64,000 bases of DNA from Ptiloglossa arizonensis (taxonomy: Eukaryota; Arthropoda; Insecta; Hymenoptera; Colletidae): NCBI RefSeq assembly GCF_051014685.1, contig NW_027478891.1, forward strand, positions 186,001-250,000, in the 5' to 3' direction. The position numbers and the translations under genes were made by a program. The notes beneath the pieces were generated by a model. That model was given only the letters and a program-made list of their open reading frames with translations. It made no database searches and was not told the DNA's origin. This document shows positions 51,098 to 63,872 of the stretch, piece after piece. Each line of letters begins with the position of its first letter. The first letter of the stretch is position 1.

Positions 51098-54000
51098 GAG
51101 AAACTCAAAATTTTCGCAGTTCTGATGCTCGACACGAATAACTAGAACGGCCTAGGGGAAAAGTGCGCATACCGTTGCACTCGGGCGTGTTTCTACTGTC
51201 AGATGCAACAGAAATTTTGCGGATTGGTCAATCCGTTCGCGAGATATGGCAGTTTGGAGGTAAGAAACGCTTGAGAAACTCAAAATTTTCGCAGTTCTGA
51301 TGCTCGACACGAATAACTAGAACGGCCTAGGGGAAAAGTGCGCATACCGTTGTAATCGGGCGAGTTTCTACTTTCAGATGCAACAGAAATTTTCCGGATT
51401 GGTCAATCCGTTCGCGAGATATGGCAGTTTGGAAGTAAGAAACGCTTGAGAAACTCAAAATTTTCGCAGTTCTGATGCTCGACACGAATAACTAGAACGG
51501 CCTAGGGGCAAAGTGTGCATACCATTGTAATCGGGCGAGATTCTACTTTCAGATGCAACAGAAATTTTGCGGATTGGTCAATCCGTTCGCGAGATGTGGC
51601 AGTTTGGAAGTAAGAAACGCTTGCGAAACTCAAAATTTTCGCAGTTCTGATGCTCGACACGAATAACCAGAACGGCCTAGGGGAAAAGTGCGCATACCGT
51701 TGTAATCGGGCGAGTTTCTACTTTCAGATGCAACAGAAATTTTGCGGATTGGTCAATCCGTTCGCGAGATATGGCAGTTTGGAGGTAAGAAACGCTTGAG
51801 AAACTCAAAATTTTCGCAGTTCTGATGCTCGACACGAATAACTAGAATGGCCTAGGGGCAAAGTGCGCATAGCGTTGTAATCGGGCGAGTTTCTACTTTC
51901 AGATGCAACAGAAATTTTGCGGATTGGTCAATCCGTTCGCGAGATATGGCAGTTTGGATGTAAGAAACGCTTGAGAAACTCAAAATTTTCGCAGTTCTGA
52001 TGCTCGAAACGAATGACTAGAACGGCGTAGGGGAGAAGTACGCACACCGTTGTAATCGGGCGAGTTTCTACTTTCAGATGCAACAGAAATTATGCGGATT
52101 GGTCAATCCGTTCGCGAGATATGGCAGTTTGGAGGTAAGAAACGCTTGAGAAACTCAAAATTTTCGCAGTTCTGATGCTCGAAACGAATAACTAGAACCG
52201 CCTAGGGGAAAAGTGCGCATACCGTTGTAATCGGGCGAGCTTCTACTTTCAGATGCAACAGAAATTTTGCGGATTGATCAGTCCGTTCGCGAGATATGGC
52301 AGTTTGGATATAAGAAACGCTTGAGAAACTCAAAATTTTCGCAGTTCTGATGCTCGACACGAATAACTAGAACGGCCTAGGGGAAAAGTGCGCATACCGT
52401 TGCACTCGGGCGTGTTTCTACTGTCAGATGCAACAGAAATTTTGCGGATTGGTCAATCCGTTCGCGAGATATGGCAGTTTGGAGGTAAGAAACGCTTGAG
52501 AAACTCAAAATTTTCGCAGTTCTGATGCTCGACACGAATAACTAGAACGGCCTAGGGGAAAAGTGCGCATACCGTTGTAATCGGGCGAGATTCTACTTTC
52601 AGATGCAACAGAAATTTTCCGGATTGGTCAATCCGTTCGCGAGATATGGCAGTTTGGAAGTAAGAAACGCTTGAGAAACTCAAAATTTTCGCAGTTCTGA
52701 TGCTCGACACGAATAACTAGAACGGCCTAGGGGCAAAGTGTGCATACCATTGTAATCGGGCGAGATTCTACTTTCAGATGCAACAGAAATTTTGCGGATT
52801 GGTCAATCCGTTCGCGAGATGTGGCAGTTTGGAAGTAAGAAACGCTTGCGAAACTCAAAATTTTCGCAGTTCTGATGCTCGACACGAATAACCAGAACGG
52901 CCTAGGGGAAAAGTGCGCACACCGTTGTAATCGGGCGAGTTTCTACTTTCAGATGCAACAGAAATTTTGCGGATTGGTCAATCCGTTCGCGAGATATGGC
53001 AGTTTGGAGGTAAGAAACGCTTGAGAAACTCAAAATTTTCGCAGTTCTGATGCTCGACACGAATAACTAGAATGGCCTAGGGGCAAAGTGCGCATAGCGT
53101 TGTAATCGGGCGAGTTTCTACTTTCAGATGCAACAGAAATTTTGCGGATTGGTCAATCCGTTCGCGAGATATGGCAGTTTGGATGTAAGTAACGCTTGAG
53201 AAACTCAAAATTTTCGCAGTTCTGATGCTCGAAACGAATGACTAGAACGGCGTAGGGGAGAAGTACGCACACCGTTGTAATCGGGCGAGCTTCTACTTTC
53301 AGATGCAACAGAAATTATGCGGATTGGTCAATCCGTTCGCGAGATATGGCAGTTTGGAGGTAAGAAACGCTTGAGAAACTCAAAATTTTCGCAGTTCTGA
53401 TGCTCGAAACGAATAACTAGAACCGCCTAGGGGAAAAGTGCGCATACCGTTGTAATCGGGCGAGCTTCTACTTTCAGATGCAACAGAAATTTTGCGGATT
53501 GATCAGTCCGTTCGCGAGATATGGCAGTTTGGAGATAAGAAACGCTTGAGAAACTCAAAATTTTCGCAGTTCTGATGCTCGACACGAATAACTAGAACGG
53601 CCTAGGGGAAAAGTGCGCATACCGTTGCACTCGGGCGTGTTTCTACTTTCAGATGCAACAGAAATTTTGCGGATTGGTCAATCCGTTCGCGAGATATGGC
53701 AGTTTGGAGGTAAGAAACGCTTGAGAAACTCAAAATTTTCGCAGTTCTGATGCTCGACACGAATAACTAGAACGGCCTAGGGGAAAAGTGCGCATACCGT
53801 TGCACTCGGGCGTGTTTCTACTTTCAGATGCAACAGAAATTTTGCGGATTGGTCAATCCGTTCGCGAGATATGGCAGTTTGGAAGTAAGAAACGCTTGAG
53901 AAACTCAAAATTTTCGCAGTTCTGATGCTCGACACGAATAACTAGAACGGCCTAGGGGCAAAGTGCGCATACCGTTGTAATCGGGCGAGTTTCTACTTTC

Positions 54001-57000
54001 AGAAGCAACAGAAATTTTGCGGATTGGTCAATCCGTTCGCGAGATATGGCAGTTTGGAGGTAAGAAACGCTTGAGAAACCCAAAATTTTCACAGTTCTGA
54101 TGCTCGAAACGAATGACTAGAACGGCGTAGGGGAGAAGTACGCACACCGTTGTAATCGGGCGAGTTTCTACTTTCAGATGCAACAGAAATTATGCGGATT
54201 GGTCAATCCGTTCGCGAGATATGGCAGTTTGGAGGTAAGAAACGCTTGAGAAACTCAAAATTTTCGCAGTTCTGATGCTCGAAACGAATAACTAGAACCG
54301 CCTAGGGGAAAAGTGCGCATACCGTTGTAATCGGGCGAGCTTCTACTTTCAGATGCAACAGAAATTTTGCGGATTGATCAATCCGTTCGCGAGATATGGC
54401 AGTTTGGAGATAAGAAACGCTTGAGAAACTCAAAATTTTCGCAGTTCTGATGCTCGACACGAATAACTAGAACGGCCTAGGGGAAAAGTGCGCATACCGT
54501 TGCACTCGGGCGTGTTTCTACTGTCAGATGCAACAGAAATTTTGCGGATTGGTCAATCCGTTCGCGAGATATGGCAGTTTGGAGGTAAGAAACGCTTGAG
54601 AAACTCAAAATTTTCGCAGTTCTGATGCTCGACACGAATAACTAGAACGGCCTAGGGGAAAAGTGCGCATACCGTTGTAATCGGGCGAGTTTCTACTTTC
54701 AGATGCAACAGAAATTTTCCGGATTGGTCAATCCGTTCGCGAGATATGGCAGTTTGGAAGTAAGAAACGCTTGAGAAACTCAAAATTTTCGCAGTTCTGA
54801 TGCTGGACACGAATAACTAGAACGGCCTAGGGGCAAAGTGTGCATACCGTTGTAATCGGGCGAGATTCTACTTTCAGATGCAACAGAAATTTTGCGGATT
54901 GGTCAATCCGTTCGCGAGATGTGGCAGTTTGGAAGTAAGAAACGCTTGCGAAACTCAAAATTTTCGCAGTTCTGATGCTCGACACAAATAACCAGAACGG
55001 CCTAGGGGAAAAGTGCGCATACCGTTGTAATCGGGCGAGTTTCTACTTTCAGATGCAACAGAAATTTTGCGGATTGGTCAATCCGTTCGCGAGATATGGC
55101 AGTTTGGAGGTAAGAAACGCTTGAGAAACTCAAAATTTTCGCAGTTCTGATGCTCGACACGAATAACTAGAATGGCCTAGGGGCAAAGTGCGCATAGCGT
55201 TGTAATCGGGCGAGTTTCTACTTTCAGATGCAACAGAAATTTTGCGGATTGGTCAATCCGTTCGCGAGATATGGCAGTTTGGATGTAAGAAACGCTTGAG
55301 AAACTCAAAATTTTCGCAGTTCTGATGCTCGAAACGAATGACTAGAACGGCGTAGGGGAGAAGTACGCACACCGTTGTAATCGGGCGAGTTTCTACTTTC
55401 AGATGCAACAGAAATTATGCGGATTGGTCAATCCGTTCGCGAGATATGGCAGTTTGGAGGTAAGAAACGCTTGAGAAACTCAAAATTTTCGCAGTTCTGA
55501 TGCTCGAAACGAATAACTAGAACCGCCTAGGGGAAAAGTGCGCATACCGTTGTAATCGGCCGAGCTTCTACTTTCAGATGCAACAGAAATTTTGCGGATT
55601 GATCAATCCGTTCGCGAGATATGGCAGTTTGGAGATAAGAAACGCTTGAGAAACTCAAAATTTTCGCAGTTCTGATGCTCGACACGAATAACTAGAACGG
55701 CCTAGGGGAAAAGTGCGCATACCGTTGCACTCGGGCGTGTTTCTACTTTCAGATGCAACAGAAATTTTGCGGATTGGTCAATCCGTTCGCGAGATATGGC
55801 AGTTTGGAGGTAAGAAACGCTTGAGAAACTCAAAATTTTCGCAGTTCTGATGCTCGACACGAATAACTAGAACGGCCTAGGGGAAAAGTGCGCATACCGT
55901 TGCACTCGGGCGTGTTTCTACTTTCAGATGCAACAGAAATTTTGCGGATTGGTCAATCCGTTCGCGAGATATGGCAGTTTGGAGGTAAGAAACGCTTGAG
56001 AAACTCAAAATTTTCGCAGTTCTGATGCTCGACACGAATAACTAGAACGGCCTAGGGGAAAAGTGCGCATACCGTTGTAATCGGGCGAGCTTCTACTTTC
56101 AGATGCAACAGAAATTTTGCGGATTGATCAATCCGTTCGCGAGATATGGCAGTTTGGAGATAAGAAACGCTTGAGAAACTCAAAATTTTCGCAGTTCTGA
56201 TGTTCGACACGAATAACTAGAACGGCCTAGGGGAAAAGTGCGCATACCGTTGCACTCGGGCGTGTTTCTACTTTCAGATGCAACAGAAATTTTGCGGATT
56301 GGTCAATCCGTTCGCGAGATATGGCAGTTTGGAGGTAAGAAACGCTTGAGAAACTCAAAATTTTCGCAGTTCTGATGCTCGACACGAATAACTAGAACGG
56401 CCTAGGGGCAAAGTGCGCATACCGTTGTAATCGGGCGAGTTTCTACTTTCAGAAGCAACAGAAATTTTGCGGATTGGTCAATCCGTTCGCGAGATATGGC
56501 AGTTTGGAGGTAAGAAACGCTTGAGAAACTCAAAATTTTCACAGTTCTGATGCTCGAAACGAATGACTAGAACGGCGTAGGGGAGAAGTACGCACACCGT
56601 TGTAATCGGGCGAGTTTCTACTTTCAGATGCAACAGAAATTATGCGGATTGGTCAATCCGTTCGCGAGATATGGCAGTTTGGAGGTAAGAAACGCTTGAG
56701 AAACTCAAAATTTTCGCAGTTCTGATGCTCGAAACGAATAACTAGAACCGCCTAGGGGAAAAGTGCGCATACCGTTGTAATCGGGCGAGCTTCTACTTTC
56801 AGATGCAACAGAAATTTTGCGGATTGATCAATCCGTTCGCGAGATATGGCAGTTTGGAGATAAGAAACGCTTGAGAAACTCAAAATTTTCGCAGTTCTGA
56901 TGCTCGACACGAATAACTAGAACGGCCTAGGGGAAAAGTGCGCATACCGTTGCACTCGGGCGTGTTTCTACTGTCAGATGCAACAGAAATTTTGCGGATT

Positions 57001-58622
57001 GGTCAATCCGTTCGCGAGATATGGCAGTTTGGAGGTAAGAAACGCTTGAGAAACTCAAAATTTTCGCAGTTCTGATGCTCGACACGAATAACTAGAACGG
57101 CCTAGGGGAAAAGTGCGCATACCGTTGTAATCGGGCGAGTTTCTACTTTCAGATGCAACAGAAATTTTCCGGATTGGTCAATCCGTTCGCGAGATATGGC
57201 AGTTTGGAAGTAAGAAACGCTTGAGAAACTCAAAATTTTCGCAGTTCTGATGCTCGACACGAATAACTAGAACGGCCTAGGGGAAAAGTGCGCATACCGT
57301 TGTAATCGGGCGAGCTTCTACTTTCAGATGCAACAGAAATTTTGCGGATTGATCAATCCGTTCGCGAGATATGGCAGTTTGGAGATAAGAAACGCTTGAG
57401 AAACTCAAAATTTTCGCAGTTCTGATGCTCGACACGAATAACTAGAACGGCCTAGGGGAAAAGTGCGCATACCGTTGCACTCGGGCGTGTTTCTACTGTC
57501 AGATGCAACAGAAATTTTGCGGATTGGTCAATCCGTTCGCGAGATATGGCAGTTTGGAGGTAAGAAACGCTTGAGAAACTCAAAATTTTCGCAGTTCTGA
57601 TGCTCGACACGAATAACTAGAACGGCCTAGGGGAAAAGTGCGCATACCGTTGTAATCGGGCGAGTTTCTACTTTCAGATGCAACAGAAATTTTCCGGATT
57701 GGTCAATCCGTTCGCGAGATATGGCAGTTTGGAAGTAAGAAACGCTTGAGAAACTCAAAATTTTCGCAGTTCTGATGCTCGACACGAATAACTAGAACGG
57801 CCTAGGGGCAAAGTGTGCATACCATTGTAATCGGGCGAGATTCTACTTTCAGATGCAACAGAAATTTTGCGGATTGGTCAATCCGTTCGCGAGATGTGGC
57901 AGTTTGGAAGTAAGAAACGCTTGCGAAACTCAAAATTTTCGCAGTTCTGATGCTCGACACGAATAACCAGAACGGCCTAGGGGAAAAGTGCGCATACCGT
58001 TGTAATCGGGCGAGTTTCTACTTTCAGATGCAACAGAAATTTTGCGGATTGGTCAATCCGTTCGCGAGATATGGCAGTTTGGAGGTAAGAAACGCTTGAG
58101 AAACTCAAAATTTTCGCAGTTCTGATGCTCGACACGAATAACTAGAATGGCCTAGGGGCAAAGTGCGCATAGCGTTGTAATCGGGCGAGTTTCTACTTTC
58201 AGATGCAACAGAAATTTTGCGGATTGGTCAATCCGTTCGCGAGATATGGCAGTTTGGATGTAAGAAACGCTTGAGAAACTCAAAATTTTCGCAGTTCTGA
58301 TGCTCGAAACGAATGACTAGAACGGCGTAGGGGAGAAGTACGCACACCGTTGTAATCGGGCGAGTTTCTACTTTCAGATGCAACAGAAATTATGCGGATT
58401 GGTCAATCCGTTCGCGAGATATGGCAGTTTGGAGGTAAGAAACGCTTGAGAAACTCAAAATTTTCGCAGTTCTGATGCTCGAAACGAATAACTAGAACCG
58501 CCTAGGGGAAAAGTGCGCATACCGTTGTAATCGGGCGAGCTTCTACTTTCAGATGCAACAGAAATTTTGCGGATTGATCAGTCCGTTCGCGAGATATGGC
58601 AGTTTGGATATAAGAAACGCTT

Positions 58623-58797
58623 GAGAAACTCAAAATTTTCGCAGTTCTGATGCTCGACACGAATAACTAGAACGGCCTAGGGGAAAAGTGCGCATACCGT
58701 TGTAATCGGGCGAGCTTCTACTTTCAGATGCAACAGAAATTTTGCGGATTGATCAATCCGTTCGCGAGATATGGCAGTTTGGAGATAAGAAACGCTT
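58623..58797 (+). repeat. Recurrent hybrid monomer (GACACG first half, GAGCTTC/GATCA second half)
   Basis: In most of the zone, GAGCTTC with GGATTGATCA belongs to monomers reading GAAACGAATAAC and GAACCGCC. Here, and at 55998, 57223 and 60198, the first half is instead the GACACG type. The four copies flank places where the 7-mer order is broken, so one exchange product has itself been amplified with its neighbours. Confidence 0.75.
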
Positions 58798-61700
58798 GAG
58801 AAACTCAAAATTTTCGCAGTTCTGATGTTCGACACGAATAACTAGAACGGCCTAGGGGAAAAGTGCGCATACCGTTGCACTCGGGCGTGTTTCTACTTTC
58901 AGATGCAACAGAAATTTTGCGGATTGGTCAATCCGTTCGCGAGATATGGCAGTTTGGAGGTAAGAAACGCTTGAGAAACTCAAAATTTTCGCAGTTCTGA
59001 TGCTCGACACGAATAACTAGAACGGCCTAGGGGAAAAGTGCGCATACCGTTGCACTCGGGCGTGTTTCTACTTTCAGATGCAACAGAAATTTTGCGGATT
59101 GGTCAATCCGTTCGCGAGATATGGCAGTTTGGAGGTAAGAAACGCTTGAGAAACTCAAAATTTTCGCAGTTCTGATGCTCGACACGAATAACTAGAACGG
59201 CCTAGGGGAAAAGTGCGCATACCGTTGTAATCGGGCGAGATTCTACTTTCAGATGCAACAGAAATTTTGCGGATTGGTCAATCCGTTCGCGAGATATGGC
59301 AGTTTGGAAGTAAGAAACGCTTGAGAAACTCAAAATTTTCGCAGTTCTGATGCTCGACACGAATAACTAGAACGGCCTAGGGGCAAAGTGCGCATACCGT
59401 TGTAATCGGGCGAGTTTCTACTTTCAGAAGCAACAGAAATTTTGCGGATTGGTCAATCCGTTCGCGAGATATGGCAGTTTGGAGGTAAGAAACGCTTGAG
59501 AAACTCAAAATTTTCACAGTTCTGATGCTCGAAACGAATGACTAGAACGGCGTAGGGGAGAAGTACGCACACCGTTGTAATCGGGCGAGTTTCTACTTTC
59601 AGATGCAACAGAAATTATGCGGATTGGTCAATCCGTTCGCGAGATATGGCAGTTTGGAGGTAAGAAACGCTTGAGAAACTCAAAATTTTCGCAGTTCTGA
59701 TGCTCGAAACGAATAACTAGAACCGCCTAGGGGAAAAGTGCGCATACCGTTGTAATCGGGCGAGCTTCTACTTTCAGATGCAACAGAAATTTTGCGGATT
59801 GATCAATCCGTTCGCGAGATATGGCAGTTTGGAGATAAGAAACGCTTGAGAAACTCAAAATTTTCGCAGTTCTGATGCTCGACACGAATAACTAGAACGG
59901 CCTAGGGGAAAAGTGCGCATACCGTTGCACTCGGGCGTGTTTCTACTGTCAGATGCAACAGAAATTTTGCGGATTGGTCAATCCGTTCGCGAGATATGGC
60001 AGTTTGGAGGTAAGAAACGCTTGAGAAACTCAAAATTTTCGCAGTTCTGATGCTCGACACGAATAACTAGAACGGCCTAGGGGAAAAGTGCGCATACCGT
60101 TGTAATCGGGCGAGTTTCTACTTTCAGATGCAACAGAAATTTTCCGGATTGGTCAATCCGTTCGCGAGATATGGCAGTTTGGAAGTAAGAAACGCTTGAG
60201 AAACTCAAAATTTTCGCAGTTCTGATGCTCGACACGAATAACTAGAACGGCCTAGGGGAAAAGTGCGCATACCGTTGTAATCGGGCGAGCTTCTACTTTC
60301 AGATGCAACAGAAATTTTGCGGATTGATCAATCCGTTCGCGAGATATGGCAGTTTGGAGATAAGAAACGCTTGAGAAACTCAAAATTTTCGCAGTTCTGA
60401 TGCTCGACACGAATAACTAGAACGGCCTAGGGGAAAAGTGCGCATACCGTTGCACTCGGGCGTGTTTCTACTGTCAGATGCAACAGAAATTTTGCGGATT
60501 GGTCAATCCGTTCGCGAGATATGGCAGTTTGGAGGTAAGAAACGCTTGAGAAACTCAAAATTTTCGCAGTTCTGATGCTCGACACGAATAACTAGAACGG
60601 CCTAGGGGAAAAGTGCGCATACCGTTGTAATCGGGCGAGTTTCTACTTTCAGATGCAACAGAAATTTTCCGGATTGGTCAATCCGTTCGCGAGATATGGC
60701 AGTTTGGAAGTAAGAAACGCTTGAGAAACTCAAAATTTTCGCAGTTCTGATGCTCGACACGAATAACTAGAACGGCCTAGGGGCAAAGTGTGCATACCAT
60801 TGTAATCGGGCGAGATTCTACTTTCAGATGCAACAGAAATTTTGCGGATTGGTCAATCCGTTCGCGAGATGTGGCAGTTTGGAAGTAAGAAACGCTTGCG
60901 AAACTCAAAATTTTCGCAGTTCTGATGCTCGACACGAATAACCAGAACGGCCTAGGGGAAAAGTGCGCATACCGTTGTAATCGGGCGAGTTTCTACTTTC
61001 AGATGCAACAGAAATTTTGCGGATTGGTCAATCCGTTCGCGAGATATGGCAGTTTGGAGGTAAGAAACGCTTGAGAAACTCAAAATTTTCGCAGTTCTGA
61101 TGCTCGACACGAATAACTAGAATGGCCTAGGGGCAAAGTGCGCATAGCGTTGTAATCGGGCGAGTTTCTACTTTCAGATGCAACAGAAATTTTGCGGATT
61201 GGTCAATCCGTTCGCGAGATATGGCAGTTTGGATGTAAGAAACGCTTGAGAAACTCAAAATTTTCGCAGTTCTGATGCTCGAAACGAATGACTAGAACGG
61301 CGTAGGGGAGAAGTACGCACACCGTTGTAATCGGGCGAGTTTCTACTTTCAGATGCAACAGAAATTATGCGGATTGGTCAATCCGTTCGCGAGATATGGC
61401 AGTTTGGAGGTAAGAAACGCTTGAGAAACTCAAAATTTTCGCAGTTCTGATGCTCGAAACGAATAACTAGAACCGCCTAGGGGAAAAGTGCGCATACCGT
61501 TGTAATCGGGCGAGCTTCTACTTTCAGATGCAACAGAAATTTTGCGGATTGATCAGTCCGTTCGCGAGATATGGCAGTTTGGATATAAGAAACGCTTGAG
61601 AAACTCAAAATTTTCGCAGTTCTGATGCTCGACACGAATAACTAGAACGGCCTAGGGGAAAAGTGCGCATACCGTTGCACTCGGGCGTGTTTCTACTGTC

Positions 61701-63872
61701 AGATGCAACAGAAATTTTGCGGATTGGTCAATCCGTTCGCGAGATATGGCAGTTTGGAGGTAAGAAACGCTTGAGAAACTCAAAATTTTCGCAGTTCTGA
61801 TGCTCGAAACGAATAACTAGAACGGCCTAGGGGAAAAGTGCGCATACCGTTGTAATCGGGCGAGTTTCTACTTTCAGATGCAACAGAAATTTTCCGGATT
61901 GGTCAATCCGTTCGCGAGATATGGCAGTTTGGAAGTAAGAAACGCTTGAGAAACTCAAAATTTTCGCAGTTCTGATGCTCGACACGAATAACTAGAACGG
62001 CCTAGGGGCAAAGTGTGCATACCATTGTAATCGGGCGAGATTCTACTTTCAGATGCAACAGAAATTTTGCGGATTGGTCAATCCGTTCGCGAGATGTGGC
62101 AGTTTGGAATTAAGAAACGCTTGCGAAACTCAAAATTTTCGCAGTTCTGATGCTCGACACGAATAACCAGAACGGCCTAGGGGAAAAGTGCGCATACCGT
62201 TGTAATCGGGCGAGTTTCTACTTTAAGATGCAACAGAAATTTTGCGGATTGGTCAATCCGTTCGCGAGATATGGCAGTTTGGAGGTAAGAAACGCTTGAG
62301 AAACTCAAAATTTTCGCAGTTCTGATGCTCGACACGAATAACTAGAATGGCCTAGGGGCAAAGTGCGCATAGCGTTGTAATCGGGCGAGTTTCTACTTTC
62401 AGATGCAACAGAAATTTTGCGGATTGGTCAATCCGTTCGCGAGATATGGCAGTTTGGATGTAAGTAACGCTTGAGAAACTCAAAATTTTCGCAGTTCTGA
62501 TGCTCGAAACGAATGACTAGAACGGCGTAGGGGAGAAGTACGCACACCGTTGTAATCGGGCGAGTTTCTACTTTCAGATGCAACAGAAATTATGCGGATT
62601 GGTCAATCCGTTCGCGAGATATGGCAGTTTGGAGGTAAGAAACGCTTGAGAAACTCAAAATTTTCGCAGTTCTGATGCTCGAAACGAATAACTAGAACCG
62701 CCTAGGGGAAAAGTGCGCATACCGTTGTAATCGGGCGAGCTTCTACTTTCAGATGCAACAGAAATTTTGCGGATTGATCAGTCCGTTCGCGAGATATGGC
62801 AGTTTGGAGATAAGAAACGCTTGAGAAACTCAAAATTTTCGCAGTTCTGATGCTCGACACGAATAACTAGAACGGCCTAGGGGAAAAGTGCGCATACCGT
62901 TGCACTCGGGCGTGTTTCTACTTTCAGATGCAACAGAAATTTTGCGGATTGGTCAATCCGTTCGCGAGATATGGCAGTTTGGAGGTAAGAAACGCTTGAG
63001 AAACTCAAAATTTTCGCAGTTCTGATGCTCGACACGAATAACTAGAACGGCCTAGGGGAAAAGTGCGCATACCGTTGCACTCGGGCGTGTTTCTACTTTC
63101 AGATGCAACAGAAATTTTGCGGATTGGTCAATCCGTTCGCGAGATATGGCAGTTTGGAAGTAAGAAACGCTTGAGAAACTCAAAATTTTCGCAGTTCTGA
63201 TGCTCGACACGAATAACTAGAACGGCCTAGGGGCAAAGTGCGCATACCGTTGTAATCGGGCGAGTTTCTACTTTCAGAAGCAACAGAAATTTTGCGGATT
63301 GGTCAATCCGTTCGCGAGATATGGCAGTTTGGAGGTAAGAAACGCTTGAGAAACTCAAAATTTTCACAGTTCTGATGCTCGAAACGAAAAACTAGAACCG
63401 CCTAGGGGAAAAGTGCGCATACCGTTGTAATCGGGCGAGATTCTACTTTCAGATGCAACAGAAATTTTGCGGATTGGTCAATCCGTTCGCGAGATGTGGC
63501 AGTTTGGAAGTAAGAAACGCTTGCGAAACTCAAAATTTTCGCAGTTCTGATGCTCGACACGAATAACTAGAATGGCCTAGGGGCAAAGTGCGCATAGCGT
63601 TGTAATCGGGCGAGTTTCTACTTTCAGATGCAACAGAAATTTTGCGGATTGGTCAATCCGTTCGCGAGATATGGCAGTTTGGATGTAAGTAACGCTTGAG
63701 AAACTCAAAATTTTCGCAGTTCTGATGCTCGAAACGAATGACTAGAACGGCGTAGGGGAGAAGTACGCACACCGTTGTAATCGGGCGAGTTTCTACTTTC
63801 AGATGCAACAGAAATTATGCGGATTGGTCAATCCGTTCGCGAGATATGGCAGTTTGGAGGTAAGAAACGCTT

